From assembly GCA_017857875.1 (NCBI GenBank), contig JAFMCH010000005.1:1-57006 (forward strand): 57,006 nt of DNA. The letters are read 5' to 3'. A program made the position numbers and the translations under genes. Each line of letters starts with the position of its first letter. Position 1 is the first letter of the stretch. The notes beneath the pieces are model-generated. The model had not been told where the DNA came from. It did not search any database and saw only the letters and a list, made by a program, of their open reading frames with translations. The stretch is from Actinomycetota bacterium (lineage in GTDB: Bacteria > Actinomycetota > Actinomycetes > S36-B12). This document shows, piece by piece, positions 9,718 to 17,910 of the stretch.

Positions 9718-10965
9718 CACGTGGTGGACGCCGTCGAGCGTTTAGTGGCCCATCCCTCAATAGGCGGCTCCCCCGCGGAGGTGGAGATTCAGCGCGATCT
9801 GGCCCACCTATGGGAGCACGAGGGCCTCGATGTCACCACGTGGACAATTGACCCCGCCCAGTGTTTGCTCGACCCCGGCTTTCCTGGCATGGAGGTTGAC
9901 CGGGAGACCGGCCTTGGCGTGATAGCACGTTGGGCCGGGACCGGCGGTGGCCCCACCATGCTGCTGCTGGGTCACACCGATGTCGTCCCACCCGGCGACC
10001 TCCATGCTTGGTCATCGCCACCCTTCCAGCCCCATCACGTTGACGGACGCATCACCGGACGCGGGACCGCCGACATGAAGGCAGGCCTTGTCGCCGCGTG
10101 GCTAGCCGTGCGTGCCCTCCGGCAGCAGGGTCGACGGCTGCGTGGCGATGTGATCCTGGCCGCTGTAAGCGGGGAAGAAGACGGGGGCATGGGCACCTAC
10201 TCGCTGCTTGCTCAAGGCATCACCGCCGATGCCTGCATCATTCCCGAGCCCACCGATCTTGACATCGTGCCGGCCAACGGTGGGGCATTGACCTTTCGCC
10301 TGACCATCCGCGGTGCAGCCACGCACGCCTCCCGTCGCAGCGAGGGCATCAGCGCCATCGAGAAGTTCACCCTCGCCCTGCGTGCCCTCGATGAGCTTGA
10401 GGTCCAGCGCAATGCGGTTGTCGACCCACTCATGGAGCGCTGGTCGATTGCGTATCCACTGGCTATCGGCACGGTGCACGCGGGTGATTGGGCCTCAACA
10501 GTGCCTGATTTATGTATCGCCGAGGGACGCTTGGGAGTGGCCCTTGATGAATCCCCCGAGCAAGCCCGACTGGCATTAGAACAAGCCGTGCAGGGCTTGT
10601 GCGCGCACGACCCATGGCTTCGTGAACACCCCATCGACGTGCAGTGGTGGGGTGGGCAGTTCGCGCCGGGTCGCACCGATCCTGACCATCCGCTGGTTGA
10701 CCTCGTGGGCCGGGCACATCAATCGCTGACCGGCGCCACTGCCCAGGTATACGGCGCACCCTACGGTTCAGACCTGCGCCTGCTGGTCGCCGCGGGTATT
10801 CCCACGGTGCAATACGGTCCCGGCGATAGTCGCATCGCTCACGCCCCCAACGAATGGGTCACCGTCGGCGACGTGGTGACCTGCGCCCACACACTGATGC
10901 TTGTCCTCGAAGAGTTCTGCGAGATCGATGCCGCTGTGGATAACACACAACAGGAGATCCCCTGA
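9718..10965 (+). CDS. M20 family peptidase / deacylase (ArgE/DapE-like)
   Basis: GHTDVVPPGD, GRGTADMKAGL, GEEDGG metal-binding motifs; start position uncertain (GTG near 9718). Confidence 0.85.
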   Translation, partial: HVVDAVERLVAHPSIGGSPAEVEIQRDLAHLWEHEGLDVTTWTIDPAQCLLDPGFPGMEVDRETGLGVIARWAGTGGGPTMLLLGHTDVVPPGDLHAWSSPPFQPHHVDGRITGRGTADMKAGLVAAWLAVRALRQQGRRLRGDVILAAVSGEEDGGMGTYSLLAQGITADACIIPEPTDLDIVPANGGALTFRLTIRGAATHASRRSEGISAIEKFTLALRALDELEVQRNAVVDPLMERWSIAYPLAIGTVHAGDWASTVPDLCIAEGRLGVALDESPEQARLALEQAVQGLCAHDPWLREHPIDVQWWGGQFAPGRTDPDHPLVDLVGRAHQSLTGATAQVYGAPYGSDLRLLVAAGIPTVQYGPGDSRIAHAPNEWVTVGDVVTCAHTLMLVLEEFCEIDAAVDNTQQEIP

Positions 10966-10983
10966 GGCTGCCACAGTGAGTAG

Positions 10984-11991
10984 GTGACCGCGCCGACCCG
11001 TCCGCTACATGTCCACCACACCCTCCCCGAGCGTCCATGGCTGCGACGCGACGTTCCCTTGATGTGGCGCAGCGACACTCTGCTCCAGATCGGACTCGAT
11101 CCCCAACGTCTGGTCGTCATCGAGGTAGACCGAGCCCTCATCGCATGGGCGCGTGAACTCGGGGGTGACCGTACCTTGACCGCGGTGCTCACCGACGCAG
11201 AACAGCGAGGCCTAGACACCGCCGAGGTGAACCAGCTGTTACGGGCACTTACCGCAGCCGGGGCACTCGCTGATGCGGCCAGAGTGGCGGCCTGTGCACA
11301 ACAACTCACGGCCGATGAGCGAATCACCGCTCTGCGCCACGAGGCTGCCGCCCGCCACACCTACCGCGATACACGGGCACAATTGAGTGTTGATGCCCGC
11401 GCAAATGCCCGAATATCAATCGCGGGCAGCGGTTTTCTGGCCGACACCGTCGCCAATGCTTTGCGCGGCAGCGGCATCAAAGCGGTGGTGGCCGAGGCTG
11501 CTCCCTCGTCAGCGGCTCGTCAGGGCCGAGCACGCGCTGAGCAATCTGATCTGCACATCGTCGCCGACTGCTGGCAGCCTGACATCTTCGATGACCTCAC
11601 CTGCGGGGGCCTGGACCTAGCCCATCTCGCGGTTGGGGCGTGGGGCCGCCGCGGTGTGGTAGGCCCACTGGTCATTCCTGGCCACACCTCGTGCCTACGG
11701 TGCGTAACCCTGCACCAGCGTGACCACGACCCGTTGTGGCCGAGGCTGGCGATGCAGGCCGCACACGCCACCCCCGACATTGACGCACGTGACAGCCCGC
11801 TGGTGATGGCCTGTGCAGCACACACCGCAGCCCTTGCCTGTGCCTATCTTGAGGCTCGAGCGTGGGGTACGACGGGAACGGAGTGGGCAGGGACCTCACA
11901 GGTCATCACCATGCCCGGTGCTCGGGTGAGTTTTCGACAACATTCAGTACATCCGCTGTGCGGCTGCACCTGGAATTCGACTTCAGTCTGA
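10984..11991 (+). CDS. ThiF / TOMM-cyclodehydratase-like leader-binding family protein
   Basis: GSGFLADTVANALRGSGI E1-like Rossmann segment; CLRC...CGC cysteine pairs; no YcaO gene in the window. Confidence 0.6.
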   Translation: MTAPTRPLHVHHTLPERPWLRRDVPLMWRSDTLLQIGLDPQRLVVIEVDRALIAWARELGGDRTLTAVLTDAEQRGLDTAEVNQLLRALTAAGALADAARVAACAQQLTADERITALRHEAAARHTYRDTRAQLSVDARANARISIAGSGFLADTVANALRGSGIKAVVAEAAPSSAARQGRARAEQSDLHIVADCWQPDIFDDLTCGGLDLAHLAVGAWGRRGVVGPLVIPGHTSCLRCVTLHQRDHDPLWPRLAMQAAHATPDIDARDSPLVMACAAHTAALACAYLEARAWGTTGTEWAGTSQVITMPGARVSFRQHSVHPLCGCTWNSTSV

Positions 11992-12002
11992 GGGCTGCGC
12001 CA

Positions 12003-12230
12003 CTAGGCGCAGTCAGTGCAGGCTTCGATTCCGGGTAGGGCAACGATCACGCACTCTGGACAGGTGAATCGTGGGTGTCCCTGAGTGCGGTCGAATGACC
12101 ACAGAGCCAGCGGCATTTGCGTGCCTGACACACCACAATCAGCGCAGGCAATGGCAGCCGACGTCGCGGAGTCCGCAGTGCCAGGCTGGGCTGCATGTGT
12201 GGTGTTTCTCACACGTTCCATGATGGCCAT
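12003..12230 (-). CDS. Small CxxC-rich (zinc-ribbon-like) protein
   Basis: CADCGVSG...RFTCPECVIVALPGIEACTDCA; start likely MAIMERV at 12230. Confidence 0.6.
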   Translation of the reverse strand: MAIMERVRNTTHAAQPGTADSATSAAIACADCGVSGTQMPLALWSFDRTQGHPRFTCPECVIVALPGIEACTDCA

Positions 12231-12275
12231 GTCTCGAGAATATCGCAAGAGTGTCACAAAACACACCCCTGTCTT

Positions 12276-14393
12276 TCATAATTTTTCCTCAGAAATCAGC
12301 GTGGATGCTGCATCTGAGTCGCTGTCGGCGACCAAAGCGAGGAGTTGATCGGTGTAGCGAAGCAATTTATCGGGGCCGATGCCACTGATGGCCCCCAACT
12401 CAGCCGCAGATGCGGGCTTGACCTCGGCCAGGGCCTCCACCGTGGCGTCGGTGAGCACTACGTAGGCCGGCACCGCGCGCTCACGAGCTTGGGCGAGTCG
12501 CCACTGCTTCAGTCGTTCGACGAGTGCCTCATCGGCTGAGGTCGGGCATTGGCGGCACCTGCCACGCGCCCGTTCGGCGGGAGTGACCAGCGAAGTCGCA
12601 CAGGTACGACATGCCGCCGGTGCGCGGCGTCGGGATCGATCGGTGGTCTGCGGGCGCCGACCGGCCAAGCCCGTTTGGCCCGCGGTGTGGTCGGGTAGCG
12701 CAAGGGCGAGAAAGCGGCTGGGGGCGCGCACCCGCGCACCCGGCTGGCGGGCCTGGGCCCAGGTGAGCACGAGATCGTCCCGGGCCCGTGTGATGGCCAC
12801 ATAGAAAAGCCGCTGCTCCTCAGCCAGGTCTTCATCGGTGAGCGCCGGGGCATCACTAGACCACGAGGAAAACGGCAGTGTCCCCTCCGATAGCCCCGCC
12901 ACCACCACAATCGACCACTGCAGCCCCTTGGCAGCGTGAATCGTCGCGAGGGTCACCGCATCTGCCTGGGGAGCATGTTGAACGCTGGCCCGCACATCGA
13001 GTTCGCCCACCAGTGCGGTGAGGTCGGAGATTTGGTCGGTATCTGCGGCTAAGGCGTGGAGGGAGGCTAGCGACTCCCACCGTTGGCGTACCGCACCTAC
13101 GCCATTGGGTGGTTCCGGCGTGAAACCCATTACCGCGAGGACCGCCGCCACCTGTTCGGACAACGTGCCCGACATATGTTCACCAGACCGAGCCGCACCG
13201 CGCAGTCGAGTGATCGCCTCACGCACCTCAGATCGATCAAAAAAGCGTTCGCCGCCGCGCACCAAGACGGGCAATCCGGCATCGGCGAATGATTGCTCCA
13301 GGGCGGGTAATTGCGCCTTGGTGCGCACCAAAACGGCAATGTCTCGCGGAGCAGTACCTCGACCGATGAGGTCGCGGGCGAGGGCGGCTATGCCCTGCGC
13401 CTCGGCCACCTCATCGGCGAAATCGAGAACGCGCGGTGAACAGGCATCGGTCTTTTCGCGAGTGGCCACCAGGCTGCGGACGTCGACGGCCGAACCAGCC
13501 AGAACTCGATTAGCGATATCGACGATGGGCGGTTGACTGCGATAGTTGCGCACCAGATCACGTGCCGTTGCGGTCGGATACACAGTGGGGAACGTCTTGA
13601 GAAACTCATCACTTGCCCCGGCGAAGGTGTAGATCGTCTGTGCGACATCGCCCACCACGCACACATCATCATGACCGCCTAGCCACAGTTGCAGGAGTCG
13701 AAACTGGATCGGGCTTACGTCTTGAAACTCATCGACGGTGAGGGACCGATACGTGTCTTGAACCTCAGCTGCGATGTTCTTATCACCGTCGAGAATCTCG
13801 GCGCATAACAGCAACACATCGTCGAAATCAATGGACCCAGAAGCAACCTTTGTGTCTTCGTAGGCGCGATAGACGGTCGCGATCTCAGCGGGTGCAAGCC
13901 CTACCTCGCGCCCGTGCTGGGCAACGAGGTCGAGGTAATTCTCCGGGGATGTGTTGTGCTGCTTGGCCCAATTGATCTCACCGAGGATTTCGCGAATAAC
14001 TGCTGGATTGCTGCGCACCCCTACCGACCTGGTGGCTTCAACCAATAAACCCGAGGGCGAAGAAATCAATCGGAATGGCTCACCCCCGAAAAACCGGGGC
14101 CAGAAGTAGCGCATCTGTCGAAGTGCCGCGGCATGAAAGGTTCGCGCCTGTACCCCGGCAACGCCGAGGTTTCGCAACCGCTCGCGCATTTCACCGGCCG
14201 CTCGGTTGGTGAAGGTGACCGCCAAAACATGGCGAGGATCGACCGTGCCCTCCCGCACGCGGTAGGCGATGCGATGGGTGATCGCAGTGGTCTTGCCGGT
14301 ACCGGCCCCGGCGCTGACGACCAACGGACCCGGTGGCGCCAATGCCACATTCCGCTGCTGTTCGTCGAGCGGGTCGAGGATGGCATCGCTCAC
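12276..14393 (-). CDS. uvrD2: ATP-dependent DNA helicase UvrD2-like, with tetracysteine and HRDC domains
   Basis: AGAGTGKTT Walker A, VDEFQD Walker B, CRTC...CRQC, C-terminal HRDC-like region. Confidence 0.88.
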   Translation of the reverse strand: MSDAILDPLDEQQRNVALAPPGPLVVSAGAGTGKTTAITHRIAYRVREGTVDPRHVLAVTFTNRAAGEMRERLRNLGVAGVQARTFHAAALRQMRYFWPRFFGGEPFRLISSPSGLLVEATRSVGVRSNPAVIREILGEINWAKQHNTSPENYLDLVAQHGREVGLAPAEIATVYRAYEDTKVASGSIDFDDVLLLCAEILDGDKNIAAEVQDTYRSLTVDEFQDVSPIQFRLLQLWLGGHDDVCVVGDVAQTIYTFAGASDEFLKTFPTVYPTATARDLVRNYRSQPPIVDIANRVLAGSAVDVRSLVATREKTDACSPRVLDFADEVAEAQGIAALARDLIGRGTAPRDIAVLVRTKAQLPALEQSFADAGLPVLVRGGERFFDRSEVREAITRLRGAARSGEHMSGTLSEQVAAVLAVMGFTPEPPNGVGAVRQRWESLASLHALAADTDQISDLTALVGELDVRASVQHAPQADAVTLATIHAAKGLQWSIVVVAGLSEGTLPFSSWSSDAPALTDEDLAEEQRLFYVAITRARDDLVLTWAQARQPGARVRAPSRFLALALPDHTAGQTGLAGRRPQTTDRSRRRAPAACRTCATSLVTPAERARGRCRQCPTSADEALVERLKQWRLAQARERAVPAYVVLTDATVEALAEVKPASAAELGAISGIGPDKLLRYTDQLLALVADSDSDAASTLISEEKL

Positions 14394-14469
14394 GACCGCA
14401 TCGTGCCACGACGTCCAGACACCACCAGGTCAGGTGGCCAATCCGGTGGATAGCGAGCACAATGATGGT

Positions 14470-14745
14470 GTGAGTATCGCCGACCTAATGCCGACCGCAA
14501 CTGAGCCCATCACCATGTTCACCACGTCGTGGTGTGGATTCTGTGTGCGCCTCAAGGCTCAATTGGGCCGCGAGGGAATCGCGGTCCGAGAGGTCGATAT
14601 CGAGGCCGACGAACAAGCAGCCCACTTCGTGGAAAACCACAACGACGGTAATCAGACGGTGCCCACACTGCTGTTTGCCGATGGATCCACGCTCACCAAT
14701 CCGTCCCTGGGTTCGGTGCGCGCCCACCTCGCCGAACTGGCCTAG
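14470..14745 (+). CDS. Mycoredoxin / glutaredoxin-like protein (CGFC)
   Basis: PITMFTTSWCGFCVRLKAQL...QTVPTLLFADGS. Confidence 0.88.
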   Translation: MSIADLMPTATEPITMFTTSWCGFCVRLKAQLGREGIAVREVDIEADEQAAHFVENHNDGNQTVPTLLFADGSTLTNPSLGSVRAHLAELA

Positions 14746-15746
14746 CGGCGCATCTCCCACTCACCTGGGATCGAAGATCCAAACCAGTGCTCGATGAGTT
14801 TGCGTGCAATCGACACTGCCGGGGGTACCGCGACCGATCCATCAGCGCAAGCTTCCATCAGCTCGTCGCGGGTGAACCATCGAGCCTCGACGATCTCCTC
14901 CCCATCGACGCAAATATCCGTAGACGTCGCCCGGGCGTGATAGCCAAGCATCAGCGACCACGGAAACGGCCATGGCTGGCTGCCCAGATAGTGCACCTCG
15001 CCCACCGTGACGCCTGACTCCTCGGCTACCTCTCGGCGCACCGCTGCCTCGGCGGATTCACCTGCTTCCACGAATCCCGCCAGGGTAGAAAACCATTCCG
15101 GCTGCCAATCCACTCGCCGGCCCAGCAGCGCCCGATCATCACCGTCCACCACCAGCATGATCACCGCGGGGTCCGTTCGGGGGTAGGACTCTGCGGCACA
15201 GGCCAGACACTGACGCTGCCAGCCGGCCTGGCGAATAGCGGTGGGGGCTCCGCAGCGTGCACAGTGCGGATGCTGGGCATGCCAATTATCCAGGGCGACA
15301 GCAGAGACCAGTAGGCCGGAATCGGTTGCGGTCATGCGTGTTCCCGCCGCCCGTAAGTCGCTCCACTGACTGTCAGACGCTCCCCCATCAGCCTGATCGG
15401 TGACTCGAGCGGCAAAATGAGCCGTCTGCCCCACTACGCCGAGCAGCATTACCTGCATGGGACAGTCTGGCTGCATAGCGTCGGCCCATTCGCTGCCCAG
15501 GTCGATGGGTGATCGCCAATCGGCAAGCAAGCCAGAGCGAACGGCTGAGCCTGACCCGGTCGCTGCGGTAACGGGAAACCGGCCTTTCACGACCGGAATG
15601 ACACGCGTGGCCGTACTGCGCCAGGCTTCGGTCAGCCACCGCAAATCTCCACGACGCAGTTCACTGCGGTCGGCCGTGGCTCGAGCCAGGGTGAGATCGC
15701 TCAAGAGTCCGCGATTGAACGCGATTGCTTCACGTGACTCCTGCAC
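14742..15746 (-). CDS. nudC: NAD(+) diphosphatase NudC (zinc ribbon plus Nudix)
   Basis: CARCGAPT...CLAC zinc ribbon; GFVEAGESAEAAVRREVAEESGV Nudix box; SQPWPFPWSLMLGY. Confidence 0.92.
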   Translation of the reverse strand: MQESREAIAFNRGLLSDLTLARATADRSELRRGDLRWLTEAWRSTATRVIPVVKGRFPVTAATGSGSAVRSGLLADWRSPIDLGSEWADAMQPDCPMQVMLLGVVGQTAHFAARVTDQADGGASDSQWSDLRAAGTRMTATDSGLLVSAVALDNWHAQHPHCARCGAPTAIRQAGWQRQCLACAAESYPRTDPAVIMLVVDGDDRALLGRRVDWQPEWFSTLAGFVEAGESAEAAVRREVAEESGVTVGEVHYLGSQPWPFPWSLMLGYHARATSTDICVDGEEIVEARWFTRDELMEACADGSVAVPPAVSIARKLIEHWFGSSIPGEWEMRR

Positions 15747-15789
15747 GTCGCCACCCTAGACCGCACCACACCGTGGGACCATTACGCCT

Positions 15790-17004
15790 GTGGGCGTCTT
15801 CATTCGGCAGTTGACGGGGATTCGCGCCGTGGCTGCCGTATGGGTGCTGCTCTATCACCTGCAGGGCCCGCTCGACACGATCGGCGCCATGTCGATTCCG
15901 GTGCTGTCCGATGTCATTCGAGTCGGTCGGCTCGGTGTTGACCTGTTCTTCGCGCTGTCGGGGTTCATCTTGACCCACACCTATTTACGCAAGATCGGCC
16001 CACAGGCTCACGCGCGCGCAACCGTGGAGTTTTGGTGGCTGCGCCTGGCGCGTATCTACCCCGTGCACTTCGTGATGCTCAACATCGCCGGGATCGCCGT
16101 CGTCGCCCAGGCGCTCATTACCGGGGAAGACAAGGAGCGGTCCTGGCTCAATCCGATCGACTACATCCGCAATCTGCTCCTGATTCAAGAGTGGGGTCCC
16201 GAGCCCGAACGTGGCTGGAACGTGGTCGCTTGGTCGTTATCGATGGAGTGGTTGGCCTATTTGCTTTTCCCCGCCCTGGTACTCGTGTTGTTCATCATGC
16301 ATCGGCGCATCAGTACACCGGTACTACTGCTGGCGTGGGTAGTTGTGATCGTGCCACTGCTCGTACGCGGCTCAGTCGGTGATGACCCGTACTACGGAGG
16401 TGCATGGGGTTCGACAATTCGGGTGCTGACCGCATTCACTGCCGGTGCTATCACCTATTTGATCGTCGTGCGATTCATCGACGAAGACGGCCAGATTCGC
16501 CCCCGCGTCGAGCGACTGGCCACCTCAGTGTCCGTAGCTATGCCCCTGCTTGTGGTGGCTGGCGCATTGTTCCTAGGTCGCTGGGCCGGTGCGCAGCCAG
16601 ATATCTTGCTCACCGATCCCGACGCTGAGCCGCTTCCGCCGTATTTCCACCTGTGGTTGGTGCCACCGCTCATCGTGTGGATCGGCGCACTCGCCCTGTC
16701 GAAGCGAGGCCAGGCTAGATGGCTCTCCCGTGACACCATCGTGCTCGGCGGCCTCATCTCATACTCGCTCTACATGACTCATCTGGTGTGGTTGAGCACG
16801 TGGCGGGCCGGCATGAACGCAATCGGTCTTGAATCAGGGCCGCTCTACGCACTCAGCCTCCTGGCAGCGATCGCCATGGCTTTTGTCATTGCGTGGCTGA
16901 TGTGGAAGATTGTCGAAGAACCGGCTCGTCGTTGGCTGCGCAAGGCAGTGGGGGTGCGTCCGGTAGCCCCCGAAGAAGCCGCCGCCGATCGAAGGAACCC
17001 ATGA
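15790..17004 (+). CDS. Acyltransferase 3 (OafA/YrhL-like) membrane protein
   Basis: IRAVAAVWVLLYHL, FFALSGFILTHTYLRK and multiple TM helices. Confidence 0.88.
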   Translation: MGVFIRQLTGIRAVAAVWVLLYHLQGPLDTIGAMSIPVLSDVIRVGRLGVDLFFALSGFILTHTYLRKIGPQAHARATVEFWWLRLARIYPVHFVMLNIAGIAVVAQALITGEDKERSWLNPIDYIRNLLLIQEWGPEPERGWNVVAWSLSMEWLAYLLFPALVLVLFIMHRRISTPVLLLAWVVVIVPLLVRGSVGDDPYYGGAWGSTIRVLTAFTAGAITYLIVVRFIDEDGQIRPRVERLATSVSVAMPLLVVAGALFLGRWAGAQPDILLTDPDAEPLPPYFHLWLVPPLIVWIGALALSKRGQARWLSRDTIVLGGLISYSLYMTHLVWLSTWRAGMNAIGLESGPLYALSLLAAIAMAFVIAWLMWKIVEEPARRWLRKAVGVRPVAPEEAAADRRNP

Positions 17005-17477
17005 CGCGCACCCGCCGAGCACTCACCATCACTTTCGCCGCGGCCTTGCTTGCCGTTACCGGATGTGCGGCGAGCACGGACACCTCAGGCGCCGCCGGCC
17101 TTGACTTCGTTCCCGCCGACGTACTCGAGGGCACCTGGGAGGGTCAATTGTCGGTTATCCGATCCAACGGCCCCGATGTCATTACACATCCGGTGCTGCA
17201 ACTGGAGTTCACGACTGTTGATGAAGGACTGTTCCAGTACGACCGCCTTGTAGAAATCGCCGACGGCACCACATATACGTGGACCGATGGTCTCGGCAGC
17301 ATCAGCCCCGAAGGGCGCATTCAAACCACTGAACCTGGCGAGGCCTGGCTCATGACCGGATACCTCGCCGATGACAACACTTTGATCGTGCAGATGAGTG
17401 AGTTTGGCGAAACCGGGCAGGAAGTCACCGTCGACTCCTCGACATTCGCCGGCATCGCCACGCTTACGAAGCAATGA
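17001..17477 (+). CDS. Putative lipoprotein
   Basis: MTRTRRALTITFAAALLAVTGCAAS lipobox; overlaps the acyltransferase stop (ATGA). Confidence 0.75.
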   Translation: MTRTRRALTITFAAALLAVTGCAASTDTSGAAGLDFVPADVLEGTWEGQLSVIRSNGPDVITHPVLQLEFTTVDEGLFQYDRLVEIADGTTYTWTDGLGSISPEGRIQTTEPGEAWLMTGYLADDNTLIVQMSEFGETGQEVTVDSSTFAGIATLTKQ

Positions 17478-17562
17478 GACGTGACATCTGATCACCAGTG
17501 ATTCGCCTGTGAAACGTGTGAAGTCATTAGCTAGCAGGTGTCAATAATTTTTCCCAAAAGAC

Positions 17563-17590
17563 TTGCGTTGCCTGACACCGCAGGTATAAA
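17563..17590 (+). promoter_or_regulatory. Putative sigma70-type promoter of the ncRNA
   Basis: TTGCGT (17563-17568), 16-bp spacer, TATAAA (17585-17590). Confidence 0.5.
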
Positions 17591-17596
17591 ACTAAA

Positions 17597-17842
17597 TTAC
17601 TGAGTCGCAAGACGCAGGTCAGATCGGGAAACGACAACTGCTCCGGGGCAGATCCGGTACACATCACATGCTGGTGGTGTGAGAGTCGGGACGCGGTCTG
17701 AGGACAAAGATCGAGCCGGTCTCGCGGAAACGCGAGGCGCGCCCCATTGAACAGCAACGTAGGTGTGGGCCCTAGGTAACTAGGCGGAACGATTGTCGTC
17801 CGAAGGAAAGACCCCTCGAACTCATACTTCGAGGGGTCTTTT
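17597..17842 (+). ncRNA. Candidate stand-alone structured non-coding RNA
   Basis: No credible ORF; promoter-like boxes upstream; hairpins at 17660-17681, 17721-17736 (GAAA loop), 17771-17784 (GTAA loop), 17785-17802; ends in a 14-bp intrinsic terminator. Confidence 0.6.
17807..17842 (+). terminator. Rho-independent terminator
   Basis: AAAGACCCCTCGAA - ctcatac - TTCGAGGGGTCTTT: 14-bp perfect stem, 7-nt loop, T-run. Confidence 0.88.
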
Positions 17843-17910
17843 CCATTTATACGACATGACTGGCGCTGCAGCCGGCCGACACACCGAAGGTTGCTCCGCT
17901 GAGGCTCGCC

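Noticed and set aside
9425-9760. 111-aa minus-strand ORF across the DUF5679 leader
   Set aside because: Antisense to a convincing zinc-ribbon gene and its hairpin leader; Arg-rich shadow composition.
11995-12012. CTGCGCC-ACTA-GGCGCAG hairpin spanning two convergent gene ends
   Set aside because: Explained as an ordinary short bidirectional terminator; not notable alone.
12003-12230. WhiB7-like regulator expected near uvrD2
   Set aside because: Cysteine spacing (CxxC...CxxC...CxxC) does not match the WhiB C...CxxC...C pattern and the GVWGG-type turn is absent.
17527-17757. 76-aa minus-strand ORF in the 17.5-17.9 kb intergenic region
   Set aside because: No SD or motif, and it lies opposite the promoter/hairpin/terminator arrangement, which fits a plus-strand ncRNA better.
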